A stretch of 64,000 nt of DNA. It comes from Rhineura floridana. Lineage: Eukaryota; Chordata; Lepidosauria; Squamata; Rhineuridae. Shown piece after piece: positions 22,701-29,829 of the stretch (the stretch's first letter is position 1; the number at the start of each line of letters is the position of its first letter). The notes beneath the pieces are model-generated. The model was not told the DNA's origin and searched no databases. It was given only the letters and a program-made list of their open reading frames with translations. Where the stretch lies: assembly GCF_030035675.1 (NCBI RefSeq), contig NC_084495.1:7595001-7659000 (forward strand). Reading direction: 5' to 3'. Both the position numbers and the translations under genes were made by a program.

Positions 22701-23431
22701 GCTGATAGGAACATAGGAAGCTGCCTTCAATCGAGATGGACCAACTAGCTCATCTAGTTCAATATTGCCTACACTTAACTGGCAGCGGTCATCCAGGGTT
22801 TCAAGCAGGGGTCTTTCCCAGCTCTACCTGGAGATGAACTTTGGACCTTCTGTATGCAAGCCAGATGCTCTACCACCAAGCCATGACCCTCCCCTGATGA
22901 CCGTTGGTACTTCAGAGCACCACGCAGGGCTTGCCCAAAGCCCTATGTGGTGCTTCTAAGCACCTCTGATCAGCAGGCTTGAAGTCACTGCCTACCAGCC
23001 TGCTGTCTGCAGGAATTGGCTGCATGATGAAATTCCCCATGGGGAACTCAGTCGTGCAGCTGATCCAGCCGCGTCTCTTCTTACTGCTCACCTGATGACA
23101 TGTATGACATCAGGTGTGCGGCAGGTGGGTGTGGTTTGGGGAAAATGGCCTCACAGACCAAACTGGAGTATGTGCTAGGCCCTGCGGGCCAGAGGTTCCC
23201 CACCCCTTCTGTAGGTGATGAGTGTGTGCCTGCGTAGGCTGGCTCTAAAGCATTTCTACCTTTGCAAATGCAGGAATTCAACTCCGAAAGGTGCAAGAAC
23301 AGTGGGAGCAAGAGGCAAAGAAAGAGCCGGTGGGCAATGATGTTGCCACGATCCTCTCCCGCAGGATCGCCGTTGAGTACAGTGAATCGGATGACGACTC
23401 AGAGTTGGACGAGAACGAGTGGTCAGATTGA
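1146..23431 (+). CDS. WASF3: WASF (WAVE) family protein, WASF3-like; seven coding exons, 5' end outside window
   Basis: WAVE proteins are subunits of the WAVE regulatory complex and activate Arp2/3-driven actin branching downstream of Rac at the cell edge. Coding exons: 1146-1276, 5117-5270, 7834-7951, 9416-9591, 10086-10349, 18926-19323, 23274-23431. Phases agree throughout and give about 465 residues to the stop; the first ~46 residues lie upstream, so the whole protein would be ~510 residues against ~502 for human WASF3. In order: end of the SCAR homology segment ([14 protein letters not shown]), the [10 protein letters not shown] block, a basic run (KRKEKRRQK), a long proline-rich segment, WH2 ([17 protein letters not shown]), the central helix ([16 protein letters not shown]) and an acidic tail ending DENEWSD with the conserved Trp. 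The tail and basic region match WASF3 better than WASF1 or WASF2, but conserved blocks differ at many positions, so a separate paralogue is possible. Family assignment is very secure; paralogue identity is not. Confidence 0.93.
2136..2970 (-). mobile_element. L2-type LINE fragment
   Basis: On the minus strand residual reverse-transcriptase C-terminal sequence is visible ([22 protein letters not shown]), followed by an L2-like 3' end with an (ATC)n run at 2,153-2,173. It is internally deleted and decayed. Confidence 0.7.
3235..3640 (-). mobile_element. CR1-like LINE 3' end
   Basis: The reverse complement carries [14 protein letters not shown] and a tail ending in GATCCAGAAGGGTCTTCTTG, matching the copies at 570-900, 17,312-17,690 and 53.4-54.7 kb. 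Confidence 0.7.
3645..3990. mobile_element. non-autonomous DNA transposon copy
   Basis: The segment repeats the motif CATGCTGATTGGCT and its relatives around TTCTCAGTGGCTGAC. The same sequence flanks the gypsy element at 36.05-36.31 and 41.19-41.29 kb, which shows that it is a dispersed family. Superfamily not determined. Confidence 0.55.
4181..4320. mobile_element. palindromic hAT-like MITE, well preserved
   Basis: The ends are complementary: GCTAACCTGTGGCCCTCTAG against ACATCTGGAGGGCCACAGC, with CAACTCCCATC and GGGAATTGTAGTC arms. The outer sequence resembles the hAT terminus CAGGGGTGGGGAA. Confidence 0.72.
4798..4866. mobile_element. shortened palindromic MITE
   Basis: TTTCCAGATGTTGTTGGACT is joined to CAACATCTGGCCACAAGTTC with most of the centre lost. 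Confidence 0.6.
5117..5270 (+). CDS. WASF3: WASF coding exon b
   Basis: It encodes [20 protein letters not shown] through [11 protein letters not shown], a signature block of WAVE proteins. It is flanked by TTTCCAG and GTAGAG. The split Val and Arg codons join in phase with the neighbouring exons. Confidence 0.93.
5396..5728. mobile_element. hAT-like non-autonomous element, ~333 bp
   Basis: Termini CAGGGGTGGGGAACC and GTGCCCCACCCCTG are near-perfect inverted repeats of hAT type. The flanks (ctttacag, cttgaagg) are a poor 8-bp duplication. Related copies lie at 8.2-8.45 and 57.8-58.1 kb. Confidence 0.7.
5741..5867. mobile_element. palindromic hAT-like MITE
   Basis: It starts AGGCTAACCTGTAGCCCTCC with a CAATTCCCATCAGCCCC arm; the second half is decayed and ends in AAAGGTTAGCCACACCTGG. 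Confidence 0.62.
6238..6465 (-). mobile_element. Sauria-type tRNA SINE with BovB-like tail
   Basis: The reverse complement starts GCCAGTGTGGCATAGTGGTT (box A), has GGGTTTGAATGCCC near box B, passes through TTGGGCCAGTCACTGCCTC and ends in GGGTCGCCATATGTCGGAAT, a tail shared with BovB. This is the full-length arrangement of a squamate Sauria SINE. Confidence 0.78.
6960..7090 (-). repeat. L2/CR1-type LINE 3' end
   Basis: It starts ATTTATTACATTTATACCCC and reads on to AAGGCGGCTTACATATGG, the reverse complement of a LINE 3' end. An almost identical piece lies at 58,705-58,850. Confidence 0.65.
7270..7480 (-). mobile_element. tRNA-derived SINE
   Basis: The reverse complement begins TGGGTTAGAGTGTCAGACTC and continues through AGGCTTCAATCGTCCACCTG to TTGAGCCAGCCAGGACC, the tRNA-related half of a Sauria/ACA-like SINE. 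Confidence 0.65.
7480..7556. mobile_element. palindromic MITE fragment
   Basis: Half of the family: GGGGGTTGTAGTCCAAAACA followed by CTGGTAGGCCTCAG and TTGGTGAAGGCTG. Confidence 0.55.
7617..7724. mobile_element. palindromic MITE
   Basis: CTGTGGCTCTCCAGATGTTG and GGAATCCAACAACTTGGGAG are mirrored around GACCATTGGCCATGCT. Confidence 0.58.
7744..7807. repeat. (CT)n then (CCCT)n microsatellite
   Basis: About 35 bases of CT repeat pass into CCCT units. The tract ends 27 bases before the acceptor of WASF exon c, so it extends that intron's polypyrimidine tract. Confidence 0.9.
7834..7951 (+). CDS. WASF3: WASF coding exon c ([10 protein letters not shown] block, basic region)
   Basis: It encodes [20 protein letters not shown] and then the basic run KRKEKRRQK, which binds acidic phospholipids in this family. 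The Tyr of KFYTDP corresponds to the Tyr151 phosphosite of WAVE1. A long CT/CCCT microsatellite sits 27 bases before the acceptor. The donor is GTAAAA at 7952. Confidence 0.93.
8200..8455. mobile_element. hAT-like non-autonomous element copy
   Basis: It shares GGATGGAGAGAGGTGTGTGT, TTGCTCCACCCACTTTTGCC and TGGCCCCCAGAAGGTTGCC with the element at 5,396-5,728. The termini are decayed. Confidence 0.6.
8880..9130. repeat. unclassified repeat with three related ~35-bp units
   Basis: Units around ACGCATATACGAGGGG, ATGCATATATTAGGG and ATGCATTATATAAGGGGG succeed one another. No coding potential was seen and the family is unknown. Confidence 0.4.
9180..9345 (-). repeat. L2-type LINE 3' end
   Basis: TTAAATTTATATCCCGCCCT followed by A-rich TTAAAACA units is the minus-strand tail of an L2/CR1-type LINE. 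Confidence 0.6.
9416..9591 (+). CDS. WASF3: WASF coding exon d, with two possible in-phase donors
   Basis: It encodes [20 protein letters not shown] and runs to [11 protein letters not shown], as in WASF3 and unlike WASF1 or WASF2. The acceptor follows CCTCGCAG. To include the [11 protein letters not shown] segment the donor must be the GC-type AATAG|GCAGGT at 9592. A GT donor 60 bases upstream (AACAG|GTTCTC at 9532) has the same phase and would remove 20 residues. Confidence 0.9.
9592..10085 (+). other. WASF intron with candidate GC donor
   Basis: 494 bases between exons d and e. The donor reads GCAGGT and the acceptor GTGACAG. No repeat was recognised inside it. Confidence 0.6.
10086..10349 (+). 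CDS. WASF3: WASF coding exon e (start of variable region)
   Basis: The acceptor follows GTGTGACAG. The exon encodes [20 protein letters not shown], which parallels SHASDVTDYSYPATPNHS of WASF3, then a poorly conserved linker ending in IIKDYG. The donor is GTATGG at 10350. Confidence 0.88.
10640..10730 (-). repeat. LINE 3' end fragment
   Basis: The sequence has TTTACCCCGCCCTTTTTCCA and then ACTCAGGGTGGCTTACAAAT, the minus-strand L2/CR1 tail. From 10,730 to 11,260 I see nothing I can name. Confidence 0.5.
11268..11727. mobile_element. DNA transposon-like element with internal foldback
   Basis: The ends CAGGGCTGATGCCAG and CTGGCACTGGCCCTA are imperfect inverted repeats (about 12 of 15). Inside, CCTGCCATCAACCAAG recurs and is mirrored by TTGATGGCAGG (11,398-11,500). 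No transposase frame was found. Confidence 0.5.
11730..12600. other. intronic stretch without recognised feature
   Basis: AT-rich intron sequence. No convincing repeat, ORF or RNA gene was seen. Confidence 0.5.
12604..12975 (-). mobile_element. Sauria-type tRNA SINE, long form
   Basis: The reverse complement begins CTGGTATAGCACAGTGGGGA (box A region), has GTGAGTTCAATTCCCCGC (box B region), and ends with GATAGCCATAAGTCGGGATC, the BovB-like tail. Confidence 0.75.
15085..15290 (-). repeat. L2-type 3' tail with (AAT)n end
   Basis: The minus strand reads ATTGTAAACCGCTTTGAGAT, then AAGTGGTTTATAAATGG and ends in (AAT)n. This is the priming end expected of an L2-mobilised RNA and it forms the 3' end of the chimeric insert. 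Confidence 0.72.
15300..15800 (-). pseudogene. CA9-like carbonic anhydrase processed pseudogene, N-terminal part
   Basis: A Leu-rich signal-like segment is followed by [38 protein letters not shown] and LRLQNNGHT, the start of an extracellular alpha-carbonic anhydrase domain. The catalytic histidines are not reached. CA9 fits best because of the acidic linker and LRLxNNGH; CA12 or CA14 is less likely. Confidence 0.72.
15940..16821 (-). pseudogene. DNER: DNER processed pseudogene, 5' part
   Basis: DNER is a neuronal Notch-ligand-like transmembrane protein with EGF repeats. The copy starts just before the Met codon at ~16,760, includes the signal peptide, EGF 1 ([14 protein letters not shown]), EGF 2 and the spacer up to [20 protein letters not shown] and LGNNYFI, and stops before EGF 3. 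Exons are joined without introns. Several frameshifts separate the pieces. Confidence 0.85.
17139..17280 (+). mobile_element. 5'-truncated Sauria-type SINE with exact 12-bp target duplication
   Basis: TATTCTGTCTGA occurs at 17,127-17,138 and 17,281-17,292. Between them lie TTGGGCCAGTCACTGCCTC and the tail GGGTCGCCGTAAGTCGGGAC. The host sequence is the L1 at 13.5-17.3 kb. Confidence 0.85.
17312..17690 (+). mobile_element. CR1-like LINE 3' end
   Basis: ACTAGAACTGGGGGTCCTCC passes through AAGTACTTCTTCACACGGCA and ATTCATGGAGGATAAGGCT to GATCCAGTAGGGCTCTTCTG. Confidence 0.72.
18105..18535. mobile_element. non-autonomous DNA transposon-like repeat, copy 1
   Basis: It shares GTACCTCCTATG..CTCTCAGTAACTATTCC, AAGAGGTGCAAAGAACTT and CAAAAGGTTGGCGAGCC with copy 2 at 19,975-20,625. 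The termini look hAT-like (GGTTGGC..) but were not proven. Confidence 0.55.
18536..18826 (-). other. unassigned 96-codon minus-strand ORF, coding-like
   Basis: The intact frame from Met to stop contains [20 protein letters not shown] and [15 protein letters not shown], a varied composition unlike the simple-sequence ORFs nearby. It lies just upstream of WASF exon f on the opposite strand. I do not recognise it. It could be a fragment of a retrocopy or chance. Confidence 0.25.
18926..19323 (+). CDS. WASF3: WASF coding exon f (proline-rich region and WH2 start)
   Basis: It encodes [19 protein letters not shown], shared with WASF3, then Ala-rich and Pro-rich stretches that would bind profilin and SH3 domains (IRSp53-type partners). 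It ends with the WH2 actin-binding helix [14 protein letters not shown]. The acceptor follows CGTTTCAG and the donor is GTGAGT at 19324. Confidence 0.93.
19386..19930 (-). mobile_element. L2 LINE, 5'-truncated, well preserved
   Basis: The minus strand encodes [38 protein letters not shown] and LFSQAF, the L2-clade C-terminus, and ends in (TTTA)n. It closely matches 48,570-49,446, so the family was active fairly recently. Confidence 0.85.
19975..20625. mobile_element. non-autonomous DNA transposon-like repeat, copy 2, split by a SINE
   Basis: Matches copy 1 at 18.1-18.5 kb (CATTTCATTGGATGGCAGGA; GAGGAGAGGTGCAAAGAGCT; AAAAGGTTGGCTGCC). The middle, 20,149-20,344, is a tRNA SINE. Confidence 0.55.
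20149..20344 (+). mobile_element. tRNA-derived SINE, full length
   Basis: Box A TAGCTCAGTGGTGGAGC and box B GGTCCCAAATTCAATCC are clear. The body GAGCTGCTGCCAGTCTGTGT and tail GTCTGACTCAGTATATGGC recur at four or more other sites here. Not a functional tRNA gene. Confidence 0.82.
20845..21145 (-). repeat. unclassified repeat, inverted partner of 27.06-27.40 kb
   Basis: The reverse complement has CTCCAAACTTGAG, TTGTTTTGGTG and AGAGGGAAATCTGGGGCTTG, shared with 27,060-27,400. No coding capacity was identified. Confidence 0.5.
21225..21323. mobile_element. short palindromic repeat
   Basis: CGGAAGTAAGTCCCACTGAG mirrors GGGCTTACTCCCAAGTAAG around TTTAAT. Other copies lie at about 25,053, 26,846, 45,488 and 60,215. 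Confidence 0.6.
21410..21781. mobile_element. TA-flanked MITE (Tc1/mariner-like), 372 bp
   Basis: Terminal repeats GGGATGGGC and GCACATCCC are each flanked by TA. Inside is a dense cluster of self-complementary AATATT units (21,535-21,615). Confidence 0.58.
22090..22482 (+). mobile_element. CR1 LINE 3' end
   Basis: GAAGACTGAGGGGAGATAGG leads to TGCATTGAGCAGGGGGTTGG and ATTCTATGATTCTGTG, the CR1 end with its ATTCTRTG octamers. Confidence 0.88.
22705..22895 (-). mobile_element. tRNA-derived SINE
   Basis: It starts AGGAAGCTGCCTTCAATCGA and ends with GCCAGATGCTCTACCACC, the reversed box A. Same family as 20,149-20,344. Confidence 0.75.
23274..23431 (+). CDS. WASF3: WASF last coding exon (central and acidic segments)
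   Basis: It encodes [10 protein letters not shown], the Arp2/3-binding central segment [16 protein letters not shown] and the acidic tail [16 protein letters not shown], then [15 protein letters not shown] and ...DENxWSD favour WASF3 over WASF1 (ends VDWLE) and WASF2. Confidence 0.94.
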
Positions 23432-24750
23432 GAAGGGGCAGAGCACTGCCTTGGAGAGGGGTCTCCCAAGTTCTTTTTGCCACCTTTCCACAGCCAGGTG
23501 TGTGCGTATGTGTGAATGGGTGACCCTGCAGGTAAATTCCAGCTGCTGACGGCAGCTTGTGTTCAAGGAGCTTTGCTTTCGTGCCCTGTTGCACTGTTGA
23601 AATTTTTTTAAGGTGGCCTCTTTGTGGGCAAGTGTGCATTAGTGACTCTTGTCTTTTGAAAAGCGTCGGTGCTGGGAGAACCAGCTACTCACCAGTTTTC
23701 CTAGTGAAAATGACGTTTGAATCTGAATGTGCTGCAAAAGCAAAACAAACTACAGCAGCCCAATTCTGGGTCCATTGTCAGTGGAGTCTCAGAGTTAATG
23801 TGCAGATTTAGGGAGCAATCAAATGTGAGGGACAATGCTGATGTTTTGAGGCTTATTTAACAAGATGCACTTACCATGCTCCTGATTATGAGTGGGAAGC
23901 CTTCTTTCTGTGGAAGATACAGCTGTGTGGTGGCTTCATGGGTTAGAAGAATGTTTCCTTGCTCATAAAGTTTCCTCCATTGCTGAACATTCTAGAGACA
24001 CGTTCCAGAGAGATAGCCATGTTAGTCTGTTGCAGCAAAAGCAGTGGAGTCCTATGGCACTTTAAATGATCAAAGTGTAAGCTTTGATGGACCCAAGGCC
24101 ACTTTTGTCACATGCATGGGTAGTCACTTAAGAGGGTAGGGATCCTGAAGACAGAGGGAACAAATAAAAAATGTGGTTGGCAGCTACAAAGGTGTGGAGA
24201 TAGCTGTAAGTGTCTGCCAGCACTGTGCAGACCGTAAATAAATACCAGATCCAATCAGATGAATATAAGACATCATATAAGACAACCTTTTGACGACATG
24301 TTGTGAGGAAAAACCCCACGTCTGTACTAAGGGACCTATACACATATACCCATGTAGGTGATCATATCGTGTATGACAAAGTGGACCCTGGCCCACTAAA
24401 GCATTGTGACATCATCATTATTTTGCATGTTAGGGATCAGTTTCACCTGGACTCGTTTATTTTGTATTCCTGCTTGTAGATTTCAGGAAGTTGCAATGGA
24501 GTAAATTGGGTGGTTTTTTTAAATAACAATTGCAAAGAACTATAAATTAAAATAAAACCACACGTGAATACATAGATCCATCAAGGCTGCAGTAGGAACA
24601 TTCTGATTTAAGCTACCTACTCTCATTTACAATTTTTAAAAGTTCAAATCACTGACATAACAGGATAGTTTGCCAACTGTCTTCTGTCCTTCTCTGAGCC
24701 ATATGAATAAATGTGTACATTTCACCATAAGGAATGTTTTCCAGGCCCCC
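23432..24750 (+). other. probable 3' UTR of the WASF gene, end uncertain
   Basis: The sequence follows the stop codon directly. AATAAA signals lie at 24551-24556 and 24706-24711. A dispersed-repeat fragment (gttagtctgt...cacatgcatg) lies at 24,000-24,125, so the UTR may end earlier. It may also extend much further, since T-rich UTR-like DNA recurs near 28.0-28.2 kb. Transcript data would be needed to place the end. Confidence 0.4.
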
Positions 24751-24879
24751 TTTAGCCAATTCTCGACTTTGAGGAAATCTTTATGCTGCTGTGCAGTCTA
24801 GATATTTGCTAGAAAAGACAAAGCCAATATTCTAATTATGCTAAATTTCACGCCCGATGCCAAATTCCATCCAGAAGCA

Positions 24880-25050
24880 AAGGAAGTTTCCTTCTACTGA
24901 GTCAGACTATTGAGCTGTCAAACTCATGATTGCCTAAACTGGCAAAGGCTCTCCAGAGTTGCAGCCCTACCTGGAGAAGCTGGGGATTGAATCTCGGACT
25001 TTCTGCATGCATAGCAAATGCTCTACCACTAAGCTACAGCCCTTCCCCAG
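24880..25050 (-). mobile_element. tRNA-derived SINE
   Basis: CTACTGAGTCAGACTATTGA opens it; TGGGGATTGAATCTCGGAC and ATGCTCTACCACTAAGCTAC are the reversed boxes B and A. Confidence 0.75.
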
Positions 25051-25119
25051 GCTGTTAAGAGTTGTGCTTATTTGGAAGTACCTCGTGGACACTTACTTCT
25101 CAAATCTGCATAGGACTGT

Positions 25120-26840
25120 GATCTTCATTTTTAAAGATAATCATACACTTTTTATTGGGAACAAAGCCAAAGCAAGCATCCACCGCCATGTCCCGTATTC
25201 ATTTTGCAAGCGTGCTTCCTAGGAGAAGAACAATCTGTGAAGACTAAAGTTAGTTGTGTCCAGCTTGTTCCTTCCATGTCATTGGGATGTGAGCTGCAGT
25301 CCCCTTTCCTGAAATTTTTCCTGAAACTAAGCCCCGGTGCTCACAGTGGGACATAGTTCGGAGCAAACTTGCATGGGAAAGCACTGCACCTCACAGGTAA
25401 CTTCAGCTGAATTGGGGCTAAATTGTTTTATGGCCAATTCCTTCTTAAACTTTTGTCCACAAATGGTAATCAAGAGTGCAAAAGAAAGAATTGGTGTAAA
25501 ATACGATGTCCGTGTTCTCTCCCTGTGCTAATTAGCATGCTGAATTGAGCAACTTTCATTGCTCAAAGACTATCAAACCAAGGGTTGGTGTCCAACAAGG
25601 AATTTCTGTGTTCTGAGTCCTCTGTTAAGTTCCTACTGAGGGACTGCTCTGTTCTGAAATGCTAAAAAGGGGGCCAGAATCCTTCCTAACAGCCACTACT
25701 GGCACACTAGGCATCGGGGCTTGCAGAACAGCTTTGCCTTGCCTTATCTCCCAAAGAGGAAGAAGATGAGAATAGTAGCCCCATCCTCCTTCTCAGGGAG
25801 AGCAGTAGAAGCTGTGACAACTCTGAATCTTCTTCAGTGCTGCCATGCATTGCTTCATCTGGCAGCAGCTTCCTTTGCCTACTAGGGAGAGTAGTGGAAG
25901 TCAAATTGATTGATGTACAAGCACTGTAAAGAAGGCCAGGGACTGCTGCAGCCCCTTCCAAGATATGGGACACTTCCTTCTCCATGTAGACTCACACTTA
26001 TTCCACATTAAGCAAGCAGACAGGTTTGGCACAGGGCACATAAATCCTTCAAGGAACAGATAATAATAATAATAATAATTTAATTTGTGTGCAAACTGTG
26101 CATCTGCTCCCTAAAAAGAAGCTTTGAGCAAAAGTGTCTTCAGACGTTCGTGTCTGTATATTTTGTCACAAAGTTGTCCCCCTGCAATGACAGCATAACC
26201 ACAGGGGGTGAGCGCAGATTTCTTTTCACTGGGCAAAACTCCAGTTCTTTTTGCTTATTTGTTGGAAAGCTGTGCTGCAAAGATTAATTTCTTTGTTTGA
26301 GAGTGCCCACAAGCATGGCATTTACTGTTGGGCATGGGACTTCACATCCTGAGGACCTCATACTTTTCTTCTTTCCAAGCCATTTTTTTTAACGCTTTAA
26401 AGCTGCAACGATAGGTTTGACAGTGGGTAGGCAATGCTTGGAGTAGTCTTAGAAGCCAAAGGTTGGGCTGAGCAGAATTTCTTGTGATTTGTGGCTACAA
26501 CCTTAATACTAAGCATCACCGTTTTGCCCTTACCATGCTAACAGAAATGGAAGATCAAAAAAGTAAAATGACTTGCTTTGCATTATTTATCCGCCTTTCC
26601 AAAGGCAGCTTTTCTTGGCTGAGAATTTGCCTTAGCTTGATCCAAAATTCTGTTGTGTTTCCTTATTGATGTCTCTGCCATGATTGCATCAGTAAAACCA
26701 TTATGGAATTTCCAGTGGGTGGAATTCCCCACTGGGAAGTGTTGACTCATCTGTGCGTTCGTTAGTTCTTCAGGGCCGCATAATTTTTGGCTGGCTTTGG
26801 TAGTCAAACCAAAAAATTGTGGTCGCCTGAACCATGCTCC
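25120..26840. other. intergenic stretch, little recognised
   Basis: An (AAT)n run lies at 26,062-26,080. No gene, RNA gene or clear repeat was identified otherwise. Confidence 0.45.
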
Positions 26841-26845
26841 TCTTC

Positions 26846-26940
26846 AGCAACCCGATCCTAGGCATACCTACTGTAAAGTAAACTCACTATGTTCAGTGGG
26901 GGATACTTGAAGGTAACTGTACATAGGATTGCACCTGCAA
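26846..26940. mobile_element. short palindromic repeat, decayed
   Basis: GATCCTAGGCATACCTAC and ACTGTACATAGGATTGCACC are the mirrored ends, as at 21,225-21,323. Confidence 0.5.
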
Positions 26941-27059
26941 CCCTGTGCATGCTTAATTGGGTGTAACCTGCATTTAACTCGGCTGGAATTACATCTGAGG
27001 ACATATGCCTAGGGTTGGGCAGTCGGTCTCTGAACCAGCCTCTGCTCTCATTCCCAGCC

Positions 27060-27400
27060 TCAGGTTTGGACCTGAGAGGGGAGACAGGTGAGGTCCACAC
27101 AGCTGGGCTGCGCTTTGGACAGCTTTGAAAGCCCAATGCAACCACAAGGACACTCCCCATCACTTTTTAGCTCCAAACCTGGAGCTGGGGTGTGTTTTGG
27201 TGCTGTGTGGCTGCCTCCATCCTTCCATTCTAAAAACCAGAGGGAAATCTGGGGGTTGTCTTGGCACTGATGCTCTCAGCACCTCCTCCACTCACTGCTT
27301 AGACGTCCCTCTCAATCCTTCCCCTTCAGCTTGGAGCTGCAGAGGGGGCACAGGTGTGTTCCCCAAAGCTGCACTGTACCCCCCCAGTGGAGCAGTGGAA
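27060..27400 (+). repeat. unclassified repeat, inverted partner of 20.85-21.15 kb
   Basis: CTCCAAACCTGGAGCTGGGG, GTGTTTTGGTGCTG and AGAGGGAAATCTGGGGGTTG match the reverse complement of 20,845-21,145. Confidence 0.5.
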
Positions 27401-27559
27401 GTTAATCATTTCCCCCGCCCCAACTCCAAGCGGCAGGGGATATTGGGGCCCCTCTTGTCATGCACAGGGAACATTTGCCAAGGTGATGGTGGCAGGTGGA
27501 ATTGCAGATTCCTCTACTAATGAGGCCCCATCTCTCTCAGCCTGAGAGCTGATGCTACC

Positions 27560-29190
27560 TGACGGTTCTGTGGGTTTTTTCCCCCAGAGGAACATTCTGT
27601 CACAAAGCCCCTTGTGGTCCATTTGTGGTACAGCCCAGGGGCAGGATTGCTACCCAGTGGAAAGTAGGGGTCTTGCCTGTGACATCAGGATAGGAAAAAT
27701 GAAGAGACGTTAAGTGAGCGAGCTAGTGAGGTATGATGTTGGTTGGGCTTATTAGGATTGTTAGCTGTTGTGAGAGCCTTCTGAGTATTAGAGATAAATC
27801 AATAAGTCACTGTAAGGAACCATTTCCCCAGAATGCCTGGGGAAATGAGGTTGAGAAGGAGCCATTATAATGTTCTGAAGCTAGCCATGCATGTTTTGTG
27901 GATAACTGTCAAGTGAGCCCGTTTTAGGAATGATACCTTATGTTGGAACAACATCTAAGCTATAAGTCACTTGTAACTATTTCCCATTGTACAATGTTAA
28001 TATAATGGTTTTGATATGAAGCATTTATTTAAAATGTTGGATTGATCCCCCCTCTTTATTTGTACAATATTTTAGAATTGTGTATGTGTGTGCGTAAGGA
28101 CAATGCATAGCAAAGGGATGTATGACTTGTTTATATTTTGTATTGATTAGTTAATGATCATTTCACTAGGTCCACAGGACTCTGATCTGTATAGAGGTGA
28201 AGAGTGGCTTCCTCTTAAAGTTTAATCAGATTGAGGGAGTTTTGAGTCAAAATGCAAAGGTTGTATTTAAAGGCTTGACTTGCTTAAACATGTGATGGGA
28301 AGGGAAAAGGCTGCATGGATTTTTTTCCCCTTTGTTCATCATAATGCTGCCCTGGGCTCCTACTGGGAGAAAGGGCGGGATCTAAATCTAGGAAAGAAAG
28401 AAAGAAAAGTCAGTCCGAGGGTGGCAGAGAGGACTGATTTCTGTCTCAACGTAAGGCTGCACTTGGCACAGAAAGATCTTTCAGACTGTGTTAAAAGGTC
28501 TTCTAGTCTTCAAGGCCCTAGTCAGTGGTGGAGCTGTTGCTCAGTGATTCTAATTGAGCAGAATGTAGAGTTCCGAGAATAGGTGGGCCTCAGAAATCAT
28601 CAGGCAAGCAATGGCACGCCCGGCAAGGCGTTAGGGCCCTGGACAGAGCACCAGGGCACTGGAGGCGGGTGCTAACTTGGAAATGTAAGTAGCAACTTCC
28701 AAGAGGCAATTGTGACAGGAAGGAAAAAAAGAGTGAAAACTTCTCTGCCTCCTGAGGTTCCAACCTTGGACTTCTCCACAGCTGCTATTTATATAACACA
28801 TTAACTGCATTCAAGCACCGCAAGTCCAATCTGGAAATTGCCTCCAATATTGCTCCAGTGCTGGCCAGAAGCCATGGAGGGGCTTAAATACTTCTGCCCA
28901 GAGGTTTGTGGCCTTGGCCTCATCTATCAAGAAGGATCAGCTCCCAGAAAAAACATGCGTTCCAGCGGCACTGGCATTTAGGGAAATAAAGCTGAGGGAT
29001 ATCAGAAGCTGAGGGAATTTCTGGGGAAGACTTGGTGTCTGAGGATGTTGGTAGAAAGGCTGCCCCAAGGTGTGATGGGGGGGATGTGCCCTTTGCAGGG
29101 CTCTCCTCACTCATAATCTGTGAAGGGAGAGTCCTGAGAGGTGACTTCGTGGGACAGGCCGGGGAGAGGGACCCTGCTATTTTTGTATCT
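27560..29190. other. intergenic stretch, possible distal WASF 3' UTR
   Basis: 28.0-28.2 kb is T-rich and UTR-like (TTGTACAATATTTTAG). No coding sequence or named repeat was recognised. Confidence 0.35.
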
Positions 29191-29820
29191 CCCTAATACT
29201 TATTTGTTTGTTCCTTTGTTTCTGTATTTAACAAAAGTCATATACTGCTGAATCTCAGTTTCAGCTAATTTGGTCTACAGAACATAAACATCAGATACAA
29301 TATAGGGTTATCCAGGCAGCCACACCAGAGAGAAACACACACACACTCACACTCACTCACACACACACACACGAGTACCTTTTAAAATAAGGGCATAACA
29401 AAATCCATGAACAATCAGAAATAATTAAAAAATACAGACAATTTTAACTCAGAATTGACAAAAGCCTATATGTGGTTTACATGAAACAATATAAAATATT
29501 AATTAAAAATACCAATAAAAGCAAACATCAAAAAACGTAATTGACATAAGATATTATCAAAACATCAATAAAATCAGGAGTTTTAAAAGCAAATGTGCGC
29601 AGTAAAATTACATGTTAAAAATACATGCCTGGGTAGGATTGCTGGGGGGGAAAGTCTTTTGCCAGATGCCAAAAAAACAGCGCAGCAAAGACCGCTGCCT
29701 GATATCAATGGGCAGGGAGTCCCAGAGGGTAGTAGGTGCTGCCACACGGAAATATTGATTCCTTGCGAGTTCAGAACTCCTTCGGTGCAAAGTTGTCTGA
29801 GTCCACGTTCTGGGCCATGA
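29190..29820 (-). mobile_element. L2/CR1-type LINE fragment
   Basis: It is A-rich with a tail-like start. TGCCTGATATCAATGGGCAG and GGGAGTCCCAGAGGGTAGTA are the minus-strand LINE C-terminal coding region, as at 57.1-57.2 kb. An (AC)n run lies at 29,335-29,372. Confidence 0.6.
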
Positions 29821-29829
29821 CGAGCCGGA

